Source of the DNA: Anarhynchus alexandrinus
Lineage: Eukaryota; Chordata; Aves; Charadriiformes; Charadriidae
DNA: 64,000 bases
Reading direction: 5' to 3'
Assembly: GCA_008711295.1 (NCBI GenBank)
Contig: VUYV01000792.1
Coordinates: 62,001 to 126,000, forward strand
The notes under the pieces are model-generated. The model was given only the letters and a program-made list of their open reading frames with translations, did no database searches and had not been told where the DNA came from. This document shows, piece after piece, positions 1 to 12,813 of the stretch. Positions within the stretch are counted from its first letter, which is position 1, and each line of letters begins with the position of its first letter. Both the position numbers and the translations under genes were made by a program.

Positions 1-1189
1 GGGCTGGTTACAGAGAACTTCCGGTTTGAACTTCCTGAACGTTGGAAGGCTTCTAGGTAGAAAGGTTTTGGCACGACAAGCTCAGCTTTAGATTTTGAGT
101 TGAATCCAGGAGAAATCAGCTGAGATTGACACCCGTCTTCCCTTCCCCCCAGCACCTCACAGCTGAACGTGGGGTGGGATGAGGTGGTGGTGTTACGGGG
201 GCTCACCTGGGTGGGAAAGGGCTCTGGTGTTGCCTTTCAACAGCTGAGGGAGCTAAGGGGGGTGCTCTGGTGGAGCTTGCTCTTGAAGGAAGGAGCTCCT
301 CCAGCTAAGCTGGTTGAGGAGTTGTTACCTCTAGGGAAAAAAAAAAAAAATATGTTCTTGTTCTGTAATGTAGTGATGTGTGTATATACATATCTTTTAT
401 TTATGTGTATATATATGTAGTAAAGAGGGTATCACGGGGTAGACAATGGGTGCTGTGTAACGGAGAGCAACTCAAGGTGAATTTTCTTGGCTGTTGAGCT
501 TGAGATACTTGCCCTTACTGCTTGGAGTTGCTTAAGAGGGCCAGACAGTAGAACTTGAGCTTTTTTCCCCCCCCCGAATAAATGTAGACCGGGTACAGAA
601 AAAGAAAGCAGAATGGTATGTTCTTGAAGTGAGATTGTTATTTGTGCTGTTGATAGCAATTACGGTGGAAACATGCCTGCCCCGCTCAGGTTATTTGTGT
701 AATAAGAGTCATACGACTTCTAGCACAATGCGTGCTTTCTTCCTCAAAACCTTACCCTTCGAAACTATGGTGGAAATTGGACCATTGGGGATGATGTAAA
801 TGAGGCTTTTCATTTTTAAAGCAGAAGGGGAAAATTGCTTAATGCAGTTACAGTAAACAAGCTTGCGGTGCTCTGTAACGAGCAATTTTAATTGTACCTG
901 AGTCCCACTACTCGTGTATGCCATTGTTCATAAAATACCGTTAATTGAAATCACCAAATGGCAGCTAACTTGAGTTTTTCATCGTAAAATAATCAAATAA
1001 GTTGGCGTGAGAAGGACATAGCAGTTAAAAATGCGAATGGTACAATTAAGGTAGCTAATTCGTTAAAGGTACGTCTGCTGCTGGTTCTCATCCCAGGTTT
1101 TAAGTCGGAATTCATCGACGAGGGTAACTTGGAGTGCCTGAGCTGAGCTCTTCTTCTGTTCCCTTCGCGTCACATGGGGCTGTCGGCTG

Positions 1190-1345
1190 GAATGAGGTGT
1201 CTAACGGCAAGGAGCCTCCTCGGGAAGCGCCGGGTGGCCGCCGGGCTGCGGTGGGCTGGCCGTGCCCGCGGGAGGGCACTGCTGAGGGCGGCCGGACGGA
1301 AGAGAGTCTGTCCGCGCTCTGGCGGAGCGCGTCTGCGGGACACGG
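1190..1345. other. CpG-dense patch
   Basis: I count by eye more than 20 CpG dinucleotides in about 155 bases, in sharp contrast to the AT-rich flanks. Open frames on both strands overlap here, which is what high GC does by removing stop codons, so they are not evidence of coding. The patch is shorter than a normal CpG island. It lies immediately upstream, on the plus strand, of a TATA-type motif at 1369. It could be a small promoter or simply a GC-rich remnant. Confidence 0.5.
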
Positions 1346-1368
1346 AGCAAACGGACTTTCTATACTCT

Positions 1369-1379
1369 GTATAAATAGA
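1369..1379 (+). promoter_or_regulatory. TATA-box-like motif GTATAAATAGA
   Basis: The motif fits the TATA consensus (TATAAATA) and sits about 25 bases downstream of a CpG-dense patch. The same 11-mer recurs at 2077-2087. No coding region is recognised downstream, so promoter function is only an inference. Confidence 0.2.
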
Positions 1380-2076
1380 GAAACTTAATGCGCCGTGAAA
1401 CCAGGTAAATCCCAACTGCGTGAGTGGGGTTTTCTGCAGAGTGCTGTCACTTCAGACCTGTTCTTCTGCAGCGGAAGAGCAGGGCTCGGCACGGCAAGGA
1501 AACTGCTGGTTCTGGCTAACCTTTTGATGAAGCCTCAATTTCCCTTCTTTTTCCCACTGTTCAAAAGATGATTGTGCTCATCTCGTGCTTGGTCCCAGGG
1601 AACGTACCCAAATCCAGCCAGAGACTGGGAAGTGTCTGGGAGCATCGTTTGAGGAGCGGGGTGCTGACCGTAGCCCACTTGGCAGGCTCGGTAGCCAGAT
1701 GAGCCCAGTTAGCTGTGGCACGGAGGCCAGCTGGGGCTCATCACGGCCATCAGGAAAGGGAGGAGCTGACTCGTGGCCTCCCTGAGTCACCCATTTGGAA
1801 AACAGAGTTTAAAAAGGGCGGTTGCAAAATGACCATTGGAATTATTTTGAAGGTTGAACGTGGGAAGATGACACTTCGTTATCAGGATGGCCATCAGCCC
1901 TGTGCTGTTGGTAGCACCGCGGCTTTTTATGGAGTTACCCTTTACGGCCGGGGCTCGCCACGGGAGTTTCTTTGCTTTTAAGCTGCTTAAGTGTTCCTGC
2001 GCTACTGAGGTATACTGCACCTCTGGCACCGCCAGATGCGTCGGGATCGTTATGCCTTTTTGCTGACTTCTGTGTG

Positions 2077-2087
2077 GTATAAATAGA
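2077..2087 (+). promoter_or_regulatory. Second TATA-box-like motif GTATAAATAGA
   Basis: This is identical over 11 bases to the motif at 1369-1379. It is followed by moderately GC-rich sequence (2100-2175) with no recognised gene. It may be a chance AT-rich match. Confidence 0.15.
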
Positions 2088-4497
2088 AGTACAACAGAGC
2101 AGACGCTGAAACAGAGCAGGCAGTCGAGGCCGCAGTGGGCTGTTACCGCGGCGGTTTGGGGGTGGCTTGTCCCCGGTAGGTGAAGGAGGTCCTGGAAAGA
2201 ATATAAAATGTGAATTATGTAGCACAGATATTTGTGTAGTGGAAAAACTGGTATTTTCAGACAGTTTATCTGACCTTTTGGAGTTCAAGTGAAGTTTATA
2301 TATCCAGCTCAGAGTCCATAAATTTTGAAGTAGGAAAAAAACCCCACATTTTTGTCTTTTTTCAGTGTAATGAAGACATTCTGCTCTCTTTCAGTATAAT
2401 TGTATTGTCAAATGGAGGACTGTACAAGTAATCAGCAACATAATTAGGAAAGCTTTTTTGCTCGCTCTGTCTTCGGTTGAAATGCAATCCTTATTTCTAA
2501 TGCCCTTTGCAGCAGGGCAGTTTTCTTAAGGAAAGGGAGGGGGGAAAAAAATCCCAGCCTTTAATGAACAAGAGCCAAGGGAAACTGATACGTTATATTT
2601 TTATAACTGTCTCAAAGGCAGCTTCAGCTTTCCATTTTTAGCAAATAAGAACCAGGTTAGGAGACTTACAAAATGCGGTGTCTGTAACGGATCTTTTCTT
2701 TCCCTTCACGTCCCCCTGTTTATCCCTCCCTGGGGAGCCGCAGATTCCCGTGCTCTGGGACATCTTCTTTCTTAAGAGAAGTTAAACTGAGTAGCTGGAG
2801 AAGGCTCTGCTTTGGAATCCTACTGGCGTGGCTCGCAGAGGTTGGAACGGAGCAGGAATGCTCCGAAGACCCTTTGATTCCCTCCGCTAGGGATTCCTGT
2901 TGCGTTTTAGGGAAAATTCCTCAGCTTTAGCATTCTGTGATAGATTTATTTCCAGGCACTGTTCGCTATGTTTTTCTGCGTATAAGATATTTGAGAGTTA
3001 TACTTGGAGCTGTTGGTGAACAAGCAGGACTAGGGGTTTAAAAGAAAACAGGCGGTTTTGGAGAGGAGGATATTGCTCGTGAAAGAACGAGTTTCCATTT
3101 TTGCATCCCATGGCGGGGGGGAAGGCGGGGGGGAAGCGGTAATAGAAACCAGGAGTGTGCTTGGAAACACGTGTGGCTGGAGCGGCGAAACTCTTCCAGG
3201 GTTGTGCTCGAGGAGGCGAGCAGTTGATAAGCTGCAAACAAAGCATGGACCCTGAGGGCTGTTAGTAGGTGGGAGCCGCGGCGAGGGGAATAGCCGCTCT
3301 CCGAAGCCTTAGTTATATCGGGCAAGCAATTTTACCCACGAGCAAGCCCTGTAAGGTCACGCCTGCCTTCAAGCCTCTTGATTTCCAGTGGCGCTACTCA
3401 TAAGCCTATGCCTCATTTTTCCTGGAAGTGCGGCTAAATTGTTGTTTCTACTTTATTTCACGACAACTTTGACATACAGCTTCTTTTTTTCTTTTTTTTC
3501 AACAGAGATTGATAAACTGTTGGCTTACTATTTTAAGCAGATTAGATGAGGTGATGGGAGGAATTATCTTAAATATAGTCATGTACCGAAAATAGATGGC
3601 TGTTTTTACAAGACTGAAGAGCAGCTACCCTTATTGCGCTTTTTATAGTATCCTGCGTAAGGTTTTATTTGATAGCTTACCATAAATTTTCATTGTCTTC
3701 TTTCTGTATCGGGTAAAACCAGATTCTCCTTCAGCCTGGTTGCTTTTTTTTTTTAAATTTCATTTAATCTCCCCATAATCTTTGTTGTAGGAATGCAGGG
3801 TAGGTGGGAATTAGTGCCCGGTTGTGCTACCCTTGCAACCTGATCCTCTTTAGAAATTGGATTGACTTTGATTTTGAAAAAGAACCATTTTACCAAAGCG
3901 CGCACATTTTTAATGAATTTCAGTGTGAAACCTTTTGATGAAAGCTGATAAATAAGCTGAACATCCTTCTTTTGAAGGATGCGGGCTAAATTTTTACTTT
4001 GGCTAGAACAAATGGCAAAAAAAGACATCTTTCACAATTTATATGAATTTTTAAATGAAACTTTATTTTTATTTACAAATATTTTTTTTGTTGCTACATT
4101 AAAATAATTTCAGTTTTAGTTGAATTTTTATACAATTTAAACTAATTTCAAGTTGAAATATGTGCTTGTTAAAAGCTAGAAATCTTGCCCTGTGTTTAGC
4201 CAGAAGAAATTAAAAATAACTTTTGGTCCAAAACCACCTTTTGAATTAAGTCTGGATTAAAAAAATATTGTGGTTTGGCTCTTCTGCCATTATACCTGCT
4301 GTGCTCGATGCTGTGCACAGGAGCATAGAAGCAATAGATGTTCCCTTCTTTTTTGATAGACTTCGTTCACTCGTGAGCCGCTATTACCGATATTCCATTT
4401 ATTTCTAAACCAGAGCAAAGACACATTTTTGTTGAAATCAAGATGACTTTATTTTGACAATTTCTGGGAAAAATGAGCGCAAACCTATTATAATAGT

Positions 4498-4588
4498 TTA
4501 GTGGTGGTTTTGGCAGTGTTAGGTTGATGGTTGGACTTGATGATCTTGAAGGTCCCTTCCAACCTAGACAATTCTATGATCCTATAAT
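4498..4588 (+). mobile_element. CR1 LINE, 3'-end fragment
   Basis: About 90 bases of the CR1 3' end in sense orientation: the GGTTGGACTTGATGATCTT block, CTTCCAACCTAGACAATTC, then the degenerate octamer tail ending CTATGATCCTATAA. Only the 3' tail is present, the usual outcome of incomplete reverse transcription. The wording differs from the young copies at 8.8, 38.6 and 61.4 kb and is closer to the fragment at 25.1 kb. Confidence 0.9.
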
Positions 4589-7500
4589 ATTTGGCTTATG
4601 TTTTCACCAAGCATTTTGATGAAATTGCATGTCAATACGTAAAATGAATATTTATAACTGATACATATTTTCTGTTATAAGAAAATTTTCTACTGCGTTG
4701 ATAGTATAATATTTTTGGGGGGGGGTTTTGAACTGGATTTTTCCACTGTAGGGATAAACCAGGGCGTTGGAGTCCCTTGACAAAAGGGAAGCGGTCTCTT
4801 AGGTACTCTTTATGGAGATCAGATACAGTCTGAAGAAGGTCAGATTTTCCACAGGCACAGCCAAGCCTCCAGCACAACTTAGCACGTCAGTGGAGTCTTC
4901 CCCCAAAATAAGTTGAAATACCTAATGACATCTGAGCTTTTCTGAAATATGATGATTCTAAAAGTGTTGGTTTCTCTGTTTGCACATCAGGAAAGGTAAC
5001 TTAGAAAGTATTATCTGAAAAAGATTTCATCTTCTCTGACAAGGTCTGAAACGTCCAACTCTTTCCTTGTGTCGTATCATTAGAGGTGTACACGGCCCGT
5101 CCTTGTCACCGCCGCCGTACCGGAGCTGTCTCTGGGTACCGCGCACGATCCGCAGTGGAGGAACGGGGAAAGCTTAACCTGCGTGTTGCTGCCTCTCTGA
5201 CCTGACTGCTTTGCATATCATCATCATCTGCTGATGAGCTGTAGTGCTAAACCTTTCCACTTGCACTTACTGAAATGAATTTCCTTCTTGTGGTGTTTCA
5301 GCTTGGCTAGGGACGTCTGAGGGCTCCCTGAGGAGTATGTGTTGGTAATCCCTTGGGTGAGATCTTGAACTGCAGGCTCTGTGTTGGTTTTGGGTGCTCA
5401 ACCATCTTCATCCTGCTGTATCGGGTTTTTCTTTCTGGTTTGGATCTCAGTAACTACGTAGCCATAGGAAAATATGTTTACATTAACACTTCCCATCTTA
5501 AATTCCCGTATCTGCTCTGAAACAATGCCTCTTTAGCGAACAAAGGAACTGTGAAACGTACGGTTAACTGTTTGGGAGCTGCAGTTCCAGGCAGGAGAGG
5601 GTCAATGTGCTGCAACTCCATCTTGGGAATGGGTGGGATGGATGGAGCAAACGTGTTCGATAGGTGGTCCAACTGGTGTTGACTGAGCTATGTGTTTAGG
5701 TTGTAAGGTTCTGAGGAAGAGGCCTCTGTACGACAAGAGAAAGAATGTTGAAAGGTGTAAATCCTCTCCGGAGGTGTCCGAGTGTGGCAATATAAATGCT
5801 GACTCTGACAATTCGGGATCTTTGGTAACTCTTCCCTCAAGTGCTACGGTTTTTAAAAAATAATTATAAGCTGGCTTTGCTATATGCTTTCCTAATGACT
5901 GAAGAATAGAAGAGCTATCAAACAATCTTACTTTCTTCACAAAACAGGGAAAATTTTCTTATAGCTCGAGACAGGTAGCATGGTAAGTGGTCTTCTTTAT
6001 ATTAGTAATTGTAATTAAGTAAGTAATTTAAGCAGCCTGTTGTGCTTCTGATGTTACGCCTGCGAGTGAACAGGGAAGAATGTGTCGTACATCGCAGTCC
6101 AGTCCATGAGAAGCACTGCAGAAGGGTCTGCCGAGAAGGAGCCGTGCGGGACTCGAAGCCCTGCCTGGTGCCGGGGGCGCGGGTGGCGCGGGGGTGTTGG
6201 GACTGAGCCCCTTTGCCGGTCCCACCGTGCGCTGCAGACGCTGCAGCGCCTTCTCCTCCTCAGTGTGCATGTGCGGCTCCTGCTGAAATCGGAGGCACTC
6301 TTTGGCTCCAGGTGTTTTGGCAGGATCATCTTAACCTCCGAGAAGTTCCAGATTTAGCTTGTAAGATGAAAGAAAGCCCAGAACGGAACGGTTTCAGAGC
6401 GCGGTTGGGGCTTCGTGCCTTCTTAGTCAGCTGAATGCTGCACGTGGTGACTAATGCTCTTGATTTTCGGCTTTACCCGTTTCTCCCCGTTCCTTATAAC
6501 ATGACAGGCAAACAGAGGGAAAAGAATATTTCTAAAAATCGCTGCTGTTCTGCATGATTTTAGGTGCTTCTTGAAAATTATTCTTGCTGAAAATTTTGAA
6601 ATTGCTTTTACAGAGCTTTACTTCCTAAACTGTGCTTTCAACAATTAAGAAATTTTGAAGGAAAGAAAGCCTTCTTAATTCAAGAATTATGGTTAAAATG
6701 GGCTATTTTAAATATTATTCAGATGTGATTAAGTGTTGCTTTTGCTTATGGCACCTAATTGTGATTTTTAATAAAAATATATATATTTTTTCTCTAGTTG
6801 CTTTGGAGATAAAGGTCATTTCAATACCATTTAGATACTAAGTCATGTCCAAATGCACCTGATGAACGTGCCTCAAGAGTATATGTAGCTCATTAGCAGA
6901 AGGGTTAGAAATCTGTTTCAACCTACTGAACATAACCTATGCTGTGCCCCACCTTAACATTTGACATACCACCTCCTACCACAGGTTAGAAATTTTCTAT
7001 TAACAAAGGTATATCCTTTCAGCTCTGAACAATTTTTTTTACTCCTCATATTTCCAAATTGGTTTGATTTACAATAATTTACAATTTACGAATTTCTGTT
7101 TTCAGCGTTTCCTTTTGTTGCTATGTCCCTCTAAGGCTTTGGTAGAACATGGTGTGGAACTGGGTACGCTACTGAGCACGTGGCATATGTGGACAACAAA
7201 AAAAGAAAAAGAAAATATAAATATAGCTGTAGCTCATTGTGGCTTAGGCATCTCATAAAGAAGAGTTGCAGCAAGGTTGAGGGAGAGATTGTCGGTATCT
7301 CAGAGACTTTCATCCAGGTCTTGTCCTGGTTCTCAGGGTCTGCTGTGTTGCTCCAACTTGTGTCTCAACCTAGCTGAAACTTGCTTCCTTGGGAAACAAA
7401 CCCACAACAGCCACAGGAGTTAATTGCTCTGTCAGTGTTGCCTGCCCGAGGGTAATGGCACCAAACACGTTCTACAAAATACGTCAGCTTTTTAGCTCCG

Positions 7501-8754
7501 TGGTAGGTCCAGGAGATCATTCTGGGGAGAAGCCAGAGACTGTCTGGGAAGTGTCAAGGATGCTCGAAGGAGTGAAATAATATCAAGACATGTGACAGAA
7601 CTGCAATATGTGAACCTGAATTCTTCTCTGGCTCGCAGATGACTCCAAGCAGACAGAAGTTTCATGACAAAAGCTTCTAAGGAGAAACCGGTGCTAAAAG
7701 AAACAGCTCAGATGCTAAAGAACCAAAAGGGCAAATAGATGCAAAGGAAGAAGAATGGTCCCAACATAAGGATCTAGTAAATTTTCAAAATATTTTCATA
7801 ATATCTCCATGCTCACTAACTGTCAAGTACTGTAAACAAGAGCTGTTGAGTGCTGAGCACTTCCAAAATCTGTCTGATGCAGTTGAGGTGCTCCAGTACA
7901 GTCCTTTGAAAACCCACTCCTATCTGTGGGGTCTCAAAAGCTGCCCAGAGCCTGCAAATGGGAAAAGGTGTCCCATGCGAAGGAGGAAGCGCTGTCAGGG
8001 TTCTTGTGATTCGTGTGTCGGTGGGTTTGCGTCACAGACAGTCCGGGAAGAATTTGATGCTGCCTTTGTTGAAAAAAAGAAATTAAAAATTATGAAAAAA
8101 AAAATATATAGTCGAGTGCATCTGTGAGCTTTGTGGAAAACAAACGCTATCTCCTTTCTCACATCTCGGAGGAGCAATGTAAATGTGCCCAAATGTTTAC
8201 GCTTTAAATTACCACCTTTCACAACGAACAGCGTGAGACAAAAATGGCTCTGTTTCAAGCAATTAAAATAAAAAAAAAATCTTTGCCCTTTTTAAGGTAA
8301 AGAAACTATATGAATTTGTGGTTTTCAAACTGAGCGCAGAAGTACTGGCTCTGCAGAGTACTTCACGTGGGCTGCAGCTGAGACAGACCCGCTCTGTGCA
8401 GATTCGGGTTATATTCACGTTTGCAGAATCAGAGGTCTCGGCTGCAGCCGATTTCTCAAATGTGCCATGAGTCGACAGCATTCCTGTTCCAGCTCTGCCG
8501 AGCGGTCCGCTGCTATTTTGAGAAAGAAACAAGTTCTTCTACCTTACAAAAGTGTAGTACTGGTATTTTTTCTGAATGACAGTTTCTTACATCTGACTTA
8601 GAGGACTTCCGGTGGGCTCTTGATTTTTCTTGTTTTCCTTTCCCTTTGTACTTGGAAATAGAAATACTTTAAATACTTTGTTTATTTGATTGCTCAAACT
8701 CTGAGGTGCTGGGTCGTGCAAATGGAATTTTAAAAGCTCAAAAATCGTTGGGTT
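4589..8754. other. Non-coding unique DNA, no gene recognised
   Basis: No recognised protein or RNA gene. It contains CpG-enriched sequence around 5092-5170, a stronger CpG patch at 6121-6255 (listed separately), an AT tract at about 6768-6792 and A-rich stretches near 7195-7225 and 8070-8110. Open frames are short and carry no familiar motif. Confidence 0.65.
6121..6255. other. CpG-dense patch
   Basis: About 14 CpG dinucleotides in roughly 135 bases, including two GCGCGGG-type runs, surrounded by AT-rich DNA. Several overlapping open frames on both strands result from the GC content. No protein similarity is recognised. It could be a small unmethylated regulatory patch or an orphan exon. Confidence 0.4.
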
Positions 8755-9466
8755 TCATAGAATCATAGAATGGTTTAGGTTGGAAAGGACCTTGAAGATC
8801 ATCGAGTTCCAACCCCCCTGCCATAGGCAGGGACACCTCCCACCAGCCCAGGCTGCCCAAGGCCACCTCCAGCCTGGCCTTGAACACCTCCAGGGATGGG
8901 GCCTCAACAACCTCTCTGGGCAACCTGTGCCAGTGCCTCACCACCCTCACAGGGAAAAACTTCTTCCTAATGTTCAATCTAAACCTGCCCTCTTCCAGTT
9001 TGAAGCCATTCCCCCTCGTCCTATCACTCCATGCCCCAGTAAAAAGTCCCTCCCCAGCTCTCCTGTAGCCCCTTTAGGGACTGGAAGGCCGCAATAAGAT
9101 CTCCTTGGAGCCTTCTCTTCTCCAGGCTGAACAGCCCCAACTCTTTCAGCCTCTCCTCATAGGAAAGGTGCTCCAGCCCTCGGATCATCCTCGTGGCCCT
9201 CCTCTGGACACGCTCCAGCAGGTCCATGTCCTCCTTCTGTTGGGGACTCCAGAGCTGGACGCAGTACTCCAGGTGGGGTCTGACGAGAGTGGAGCAGAGG
9301 GGCAGAATCCCCCCCTTGCCCTGCTGGCCACACTTCTTCTGATGCAGCCCAGGATGCGGTTGGCCTTTTGGGCTGTGATGGCACATTGCTGGCTCATGTT
9401 GAGCTTCTCGTTGATCAGCACCTCCAGGTCCTTCTCCTCAGGGCTGCTCTCCCGCCATTCCCTGGT
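8755..9466 (-). mobile_element. CR1 LINE, 5'-truncated, ORF2 C-terminal part
   Basis: A young CR1 fragment in reverse orientation. The plus strand starts with the reverse-complemented tail (TCATAGAATCATAGAATGG) and proceeds back through the ORF2 3' half. Minus-strand frames contain the CR1 ORF2 C-terminal signatures [53 protein letters not shown] and [19 protein letters not shown]. The reading is split between frames, so the copy is broken. Its 3' 436 bases match the plus-strand copy at 38636-39082 almost exactly, with about nine substitutions by eye plus a tail insertion. The 5' end fades out near 9466. It has no reverse transcriptase catalytic region and cannot move by itself. Confidence 0.95.
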
Positions 9467-12228
9467 TTCTTTTCCCTTTTCAAACCACACGTGCACAAAC
9501 CCCAAAGGACGCCGGAAATCCCCGAGCAAAGTTTCTCTGAGCCAGCAGCAGTCCACGAGGCAGCATCTTCAGTCACTCCGTTATCTCGGTGGTGTAAGCT
9601 GCGGGTTCAAACCACCTGCCTGTTGAATGAACGTCCTACCGTGCTGGTGTAGGGCTAGGCAGAAAACCCCAAACATCGCCGATTTAACGGTAAAGAACGT
9701 CCAAGCAAAGGGTGAGTGTCTCAAAGTACACGAGTATGTGGGTTACCGCTACGATGGAAGATCTGAGTTGGGAGTAGAGTTGATGAGCGCCAGGAGGGAG
9801 GCGGCAGTCTCGTCCACAGCTTGGCGCCGAGTGCCAAATTGCTGTACTGCTTGTAAGTCTGTGCGCTTCCTGGAGGCTACCGGTTGTCTATCGCTTCTTC
9901 TGGAACTTTGAAATAATATTGTCACTTGCTCTGTAAACAAGTGGCAGAATCGTTTTATCTGGCTCAGTCTGCGTCAAAACACGCTTGAGGTTTCCCTGGG
10001 ACACATGCGATTTCCTAATGTCTAAAGATCTTATTGCTAAAGTAGAACAGTGTTATTTTACAGTATTGTAAGGATGTTTAAATGTTAAGCAGTTAATAAG
10101 AAAAAGAGATATTAGGTCAGAATGTTTAGGGGAGAAATTAGAAAAAAATGTTGCCATATCTCACACCTTTCTGTTGTTGTTGTGTTTGGGTTTTTTTTAA
10201 TACCTGTCCGAAGACTGCACCCCTCAGACAGCGAAACATTTATCAAATAAATTATTCCTTGAACATGTCTGTTACAGATAGAGAGGTGTTTAACTTGATT
10301 GTTCTCTCTGTGGAAGTAATGGACGCTGATGTTCAGCCCAGTTGGGATTGTATTGGCTCTTCAGTGTCTGAAGATACTCCAGATCATTATTTTCACCTTA
10401 ATTTTCCAAGAAGAGAGTCAAAGAACTAGAGGACGACAAAGAAGAATTTGGGTTTTTGTTTGGTGGTTTGTTGGTTTGGTTTGGTATTTTTTACCTGTCA
10501 GTGTGAAACTAATGTGTTTGAAGATGGGTCCATTTAGACTCAATTTGGGGCATAAAGAAGAGGTCGTTTTTTGTGAAGAGGTGGCTCCCAGGGTGAGAAA
10601 CCTCCCTCCGTTCCATCCTGAGTGTGATTTTCTGTTGAGTTGGCGATGTTCTGTGTTGTCGCTCAGCCTGCCAATGACACTTGGCCTGCCTTCCCTTGGC
10701 CAGGTCGGCACTTGGGTCTTGTCTCCCAGAAGTGGAACGTTCTTCTACACTTTTGTCTTCGCCCATTGCTCCAGAGGGCTCGCGCTATGTGTGTGGGTTA
10801 TCAGAAACTGTTGTTCGTATTCCTTGGGCAGCAGCTTTCGCTACGCCAGCACGCAAAGGCCGAAATTACAAATGATTGCAAATGAGGCAATGAAGTTGGT
10901 ACCCCAATAGAAAAGTCAAGTAAGGAGCTGGAAGAATACAGCTTGCTTACACAGTATGAAGTGGTTTTTTCCATAGACGTTGCTCAAAACTGAGAAATTT
11001 CCAACTTGCTCTTATGGATAGTTTGTGGAATGACTTCTGAGTGGCGGTAAAAGGGTATGTGCCTTCCAGGCTCATTTCTGGTTACACTTCAATTAATTTT
11101 TGGCTAACCATCTGGAGTTTGTTGTTTACTTTGTGATTATTAGAGAAGGTTTTCTCTCAGCAAACATTTAATTTGTGCCCTCCACCACACTTTGCAGCTG
11201 GGGAAGCCATTATAAATAATGATAGTGGCTTTTCAGTATACCACTTAAAATTTTCAGCAGCATGCTAGAATTTTAACCTTTAGATGTAACACTGTAATGA
11301 TATGTCATCCCTAAATAATGAAATGCCAACTGCCTACGGAAAGTAGTATACACCTATTTTCAGCCCGAAAATTGTAATTAGTTCTCACAGTAGCTTAACT
11401 TTCTTGGCAGAAGTGCTGTTCAGGCTAGTGTTATATGGTGAGCAGGAGAGCAGGGTAGGAGGAACGGGGTCCTTATAATCAATTTTTTAAAAAAAAACAA
11501 CAAAAAAACCTGCCTCGTTAAGAACTTTTTAATTTAAAAAAAAAAAAATCGGTTACAGATATTTTAGAAGTTCCTTGTTGCTAATTGTCAGCTTCCAAAC
11601 ATGCTATGATTCCCGAGTGGCTCTTATTTTCAGGCAGAAAGGGCATAGTAAAGATGTTTTAATTGACCAATGGGTCAATAACAAAACAGTTTTTAAATTT
11701 ACTTTAGTAGTAGCAACTTCTGACCGTTTGATGTCCCTGCATGTAATCAATCTAGCTTCTATAAACTGTTTCTTTCTGTAAGAACAGTTTTAGGCTGTTT
11801 TCAAGTTCCTGCAGAGGATTATCTTTAGAGAGAAAAGATAGCCGCGTTAGCGCGGCCGGAGCAATTCCAAGCGCGTGCCTCAAAGTTTTCCCATTCTTGA
11901 GGCAAGAGACTTTCTCTTTTTACTCTCTAGCAGTGGCATCCTTGGGGCAGAATAAATATTGTGAGTTTCTTTGCTTACGTGTGGCAAGCGGTTTGGTGAT
12001 TACTTACTATGGGGGGGGAAGAAGCCTCGTGAACATTTTCCCGCTACGAAACGCCTTAGACCACCCCGTGCGCTGCAATCTCAAATGCACGGTTACATAA
12101 TAAAGCTATCAGACGTTAAATTTAATCTTTTGAGTTCAGAAAAGCTTTCCTAAAAGCTTTAATTCACTCTGGATTTATAGGTAAAAAAAAAAAAAAGAAT
12201 TTTCCTTGTTTACTTTACGTTTAGTCTA

Positions 12229-12343
12229 TTTTTTTTTTTTTTCNAACTGCTGCTTTTTGGCTGTTTTCTGAAATTTCTCCTGTTCAAATATCTTTTTACT
12301 TTTTTTTTTTTTTTTTTTTNNNNNNTTTTTTTTTTTTTTTTTT
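12229..12343. repeat. Poly(T) tracts with N calls
   Basis: Two T-runs flank a short unique spacer. A single N lies at 12244 and six Ns at 12320-12325 inside the longer run (about 12297-12343). A third T-rich run follows at 12781-12813. The Ns sit in homopolymers, so true run lengths are uncertain. Confidence 0.85.
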
Positions 12344-12780
12344 GGTGGTAGCTCAACTAATCGGGTGTAGGACTGACACGATGCGTGTTTAGATGCCGTG
12401 GGGGCTGTGCAGTGGATATGTACTTTAACGACAGAACCATTAACGTTACCCGGAGTCATCCCGGTTTCGGCCGTTGCTTCCCGTGTAACTGATGTCTGGG
12501 CGCAGTGTGCGCTGGGGCCTGTAAGAAAGGACAAGTTATCCATCTTGTTTACCACCGTGTGTCTTTAAGAAGAGGTCTGCATTTCCCTGCAAAATGATGC
12601 TCGCTGCCAAGCCTGCTGGATAAAGCAGGATTAAGTATATAAATATCTGGAAGTCACTGCTATAGCCAGAAGTTATTAGGGAGATAGTAGTTGAATGGTG
12701 TTAACTTAAAAAGGGTAAAGTCTTTATCCTCTAACTGGCTGGGCTCTGTTTGCTTCAAGGAAAATCATTATATTGACTTT

Positions 12781-12813
12781 TTTTCTTTTTCTTTTTTTTT
12801 TTTTTTTTTTTTT
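12781..12813. repeat. T-rich homopolymer tract
   Basis: About 33 bases, almost all T, interrupted by two C residues near the left end. No flanking element is recognised on either side, so it is not obviously the tail of a retrocopy. Confidence 0.85.

Larger units (their letters stand above)
1..4497. other. Non-coding unique DNA, no gene recognised
   Basis: No open frame here resembles a known protein, and all are short. The stretch contains an A-run (337-350), an imperfect TA/TG tract (about 381-418), a T6C9 run (561-575), G-rich sequence near 3110-3137, a G9 run (4717-4725) and an AT-rich block around 4050-4140. The CpG patch and TATA-like sites inside it are listed separately. It could be intergenic or intronic. 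Confidence 0.65.

Noticed and set aside
9105..9626. A 173-codon plus-strand open frame
   Set aside because: It is antisense to the reverse-oriented CR1 at 8755-9466.
11841..11856. A short GC palindrome (CCGCG-TTAG-CGCGG)
   Set aside because: A five-base stem is common by chance, and no T-run or other terminator or RNA-gene context accompanies it.
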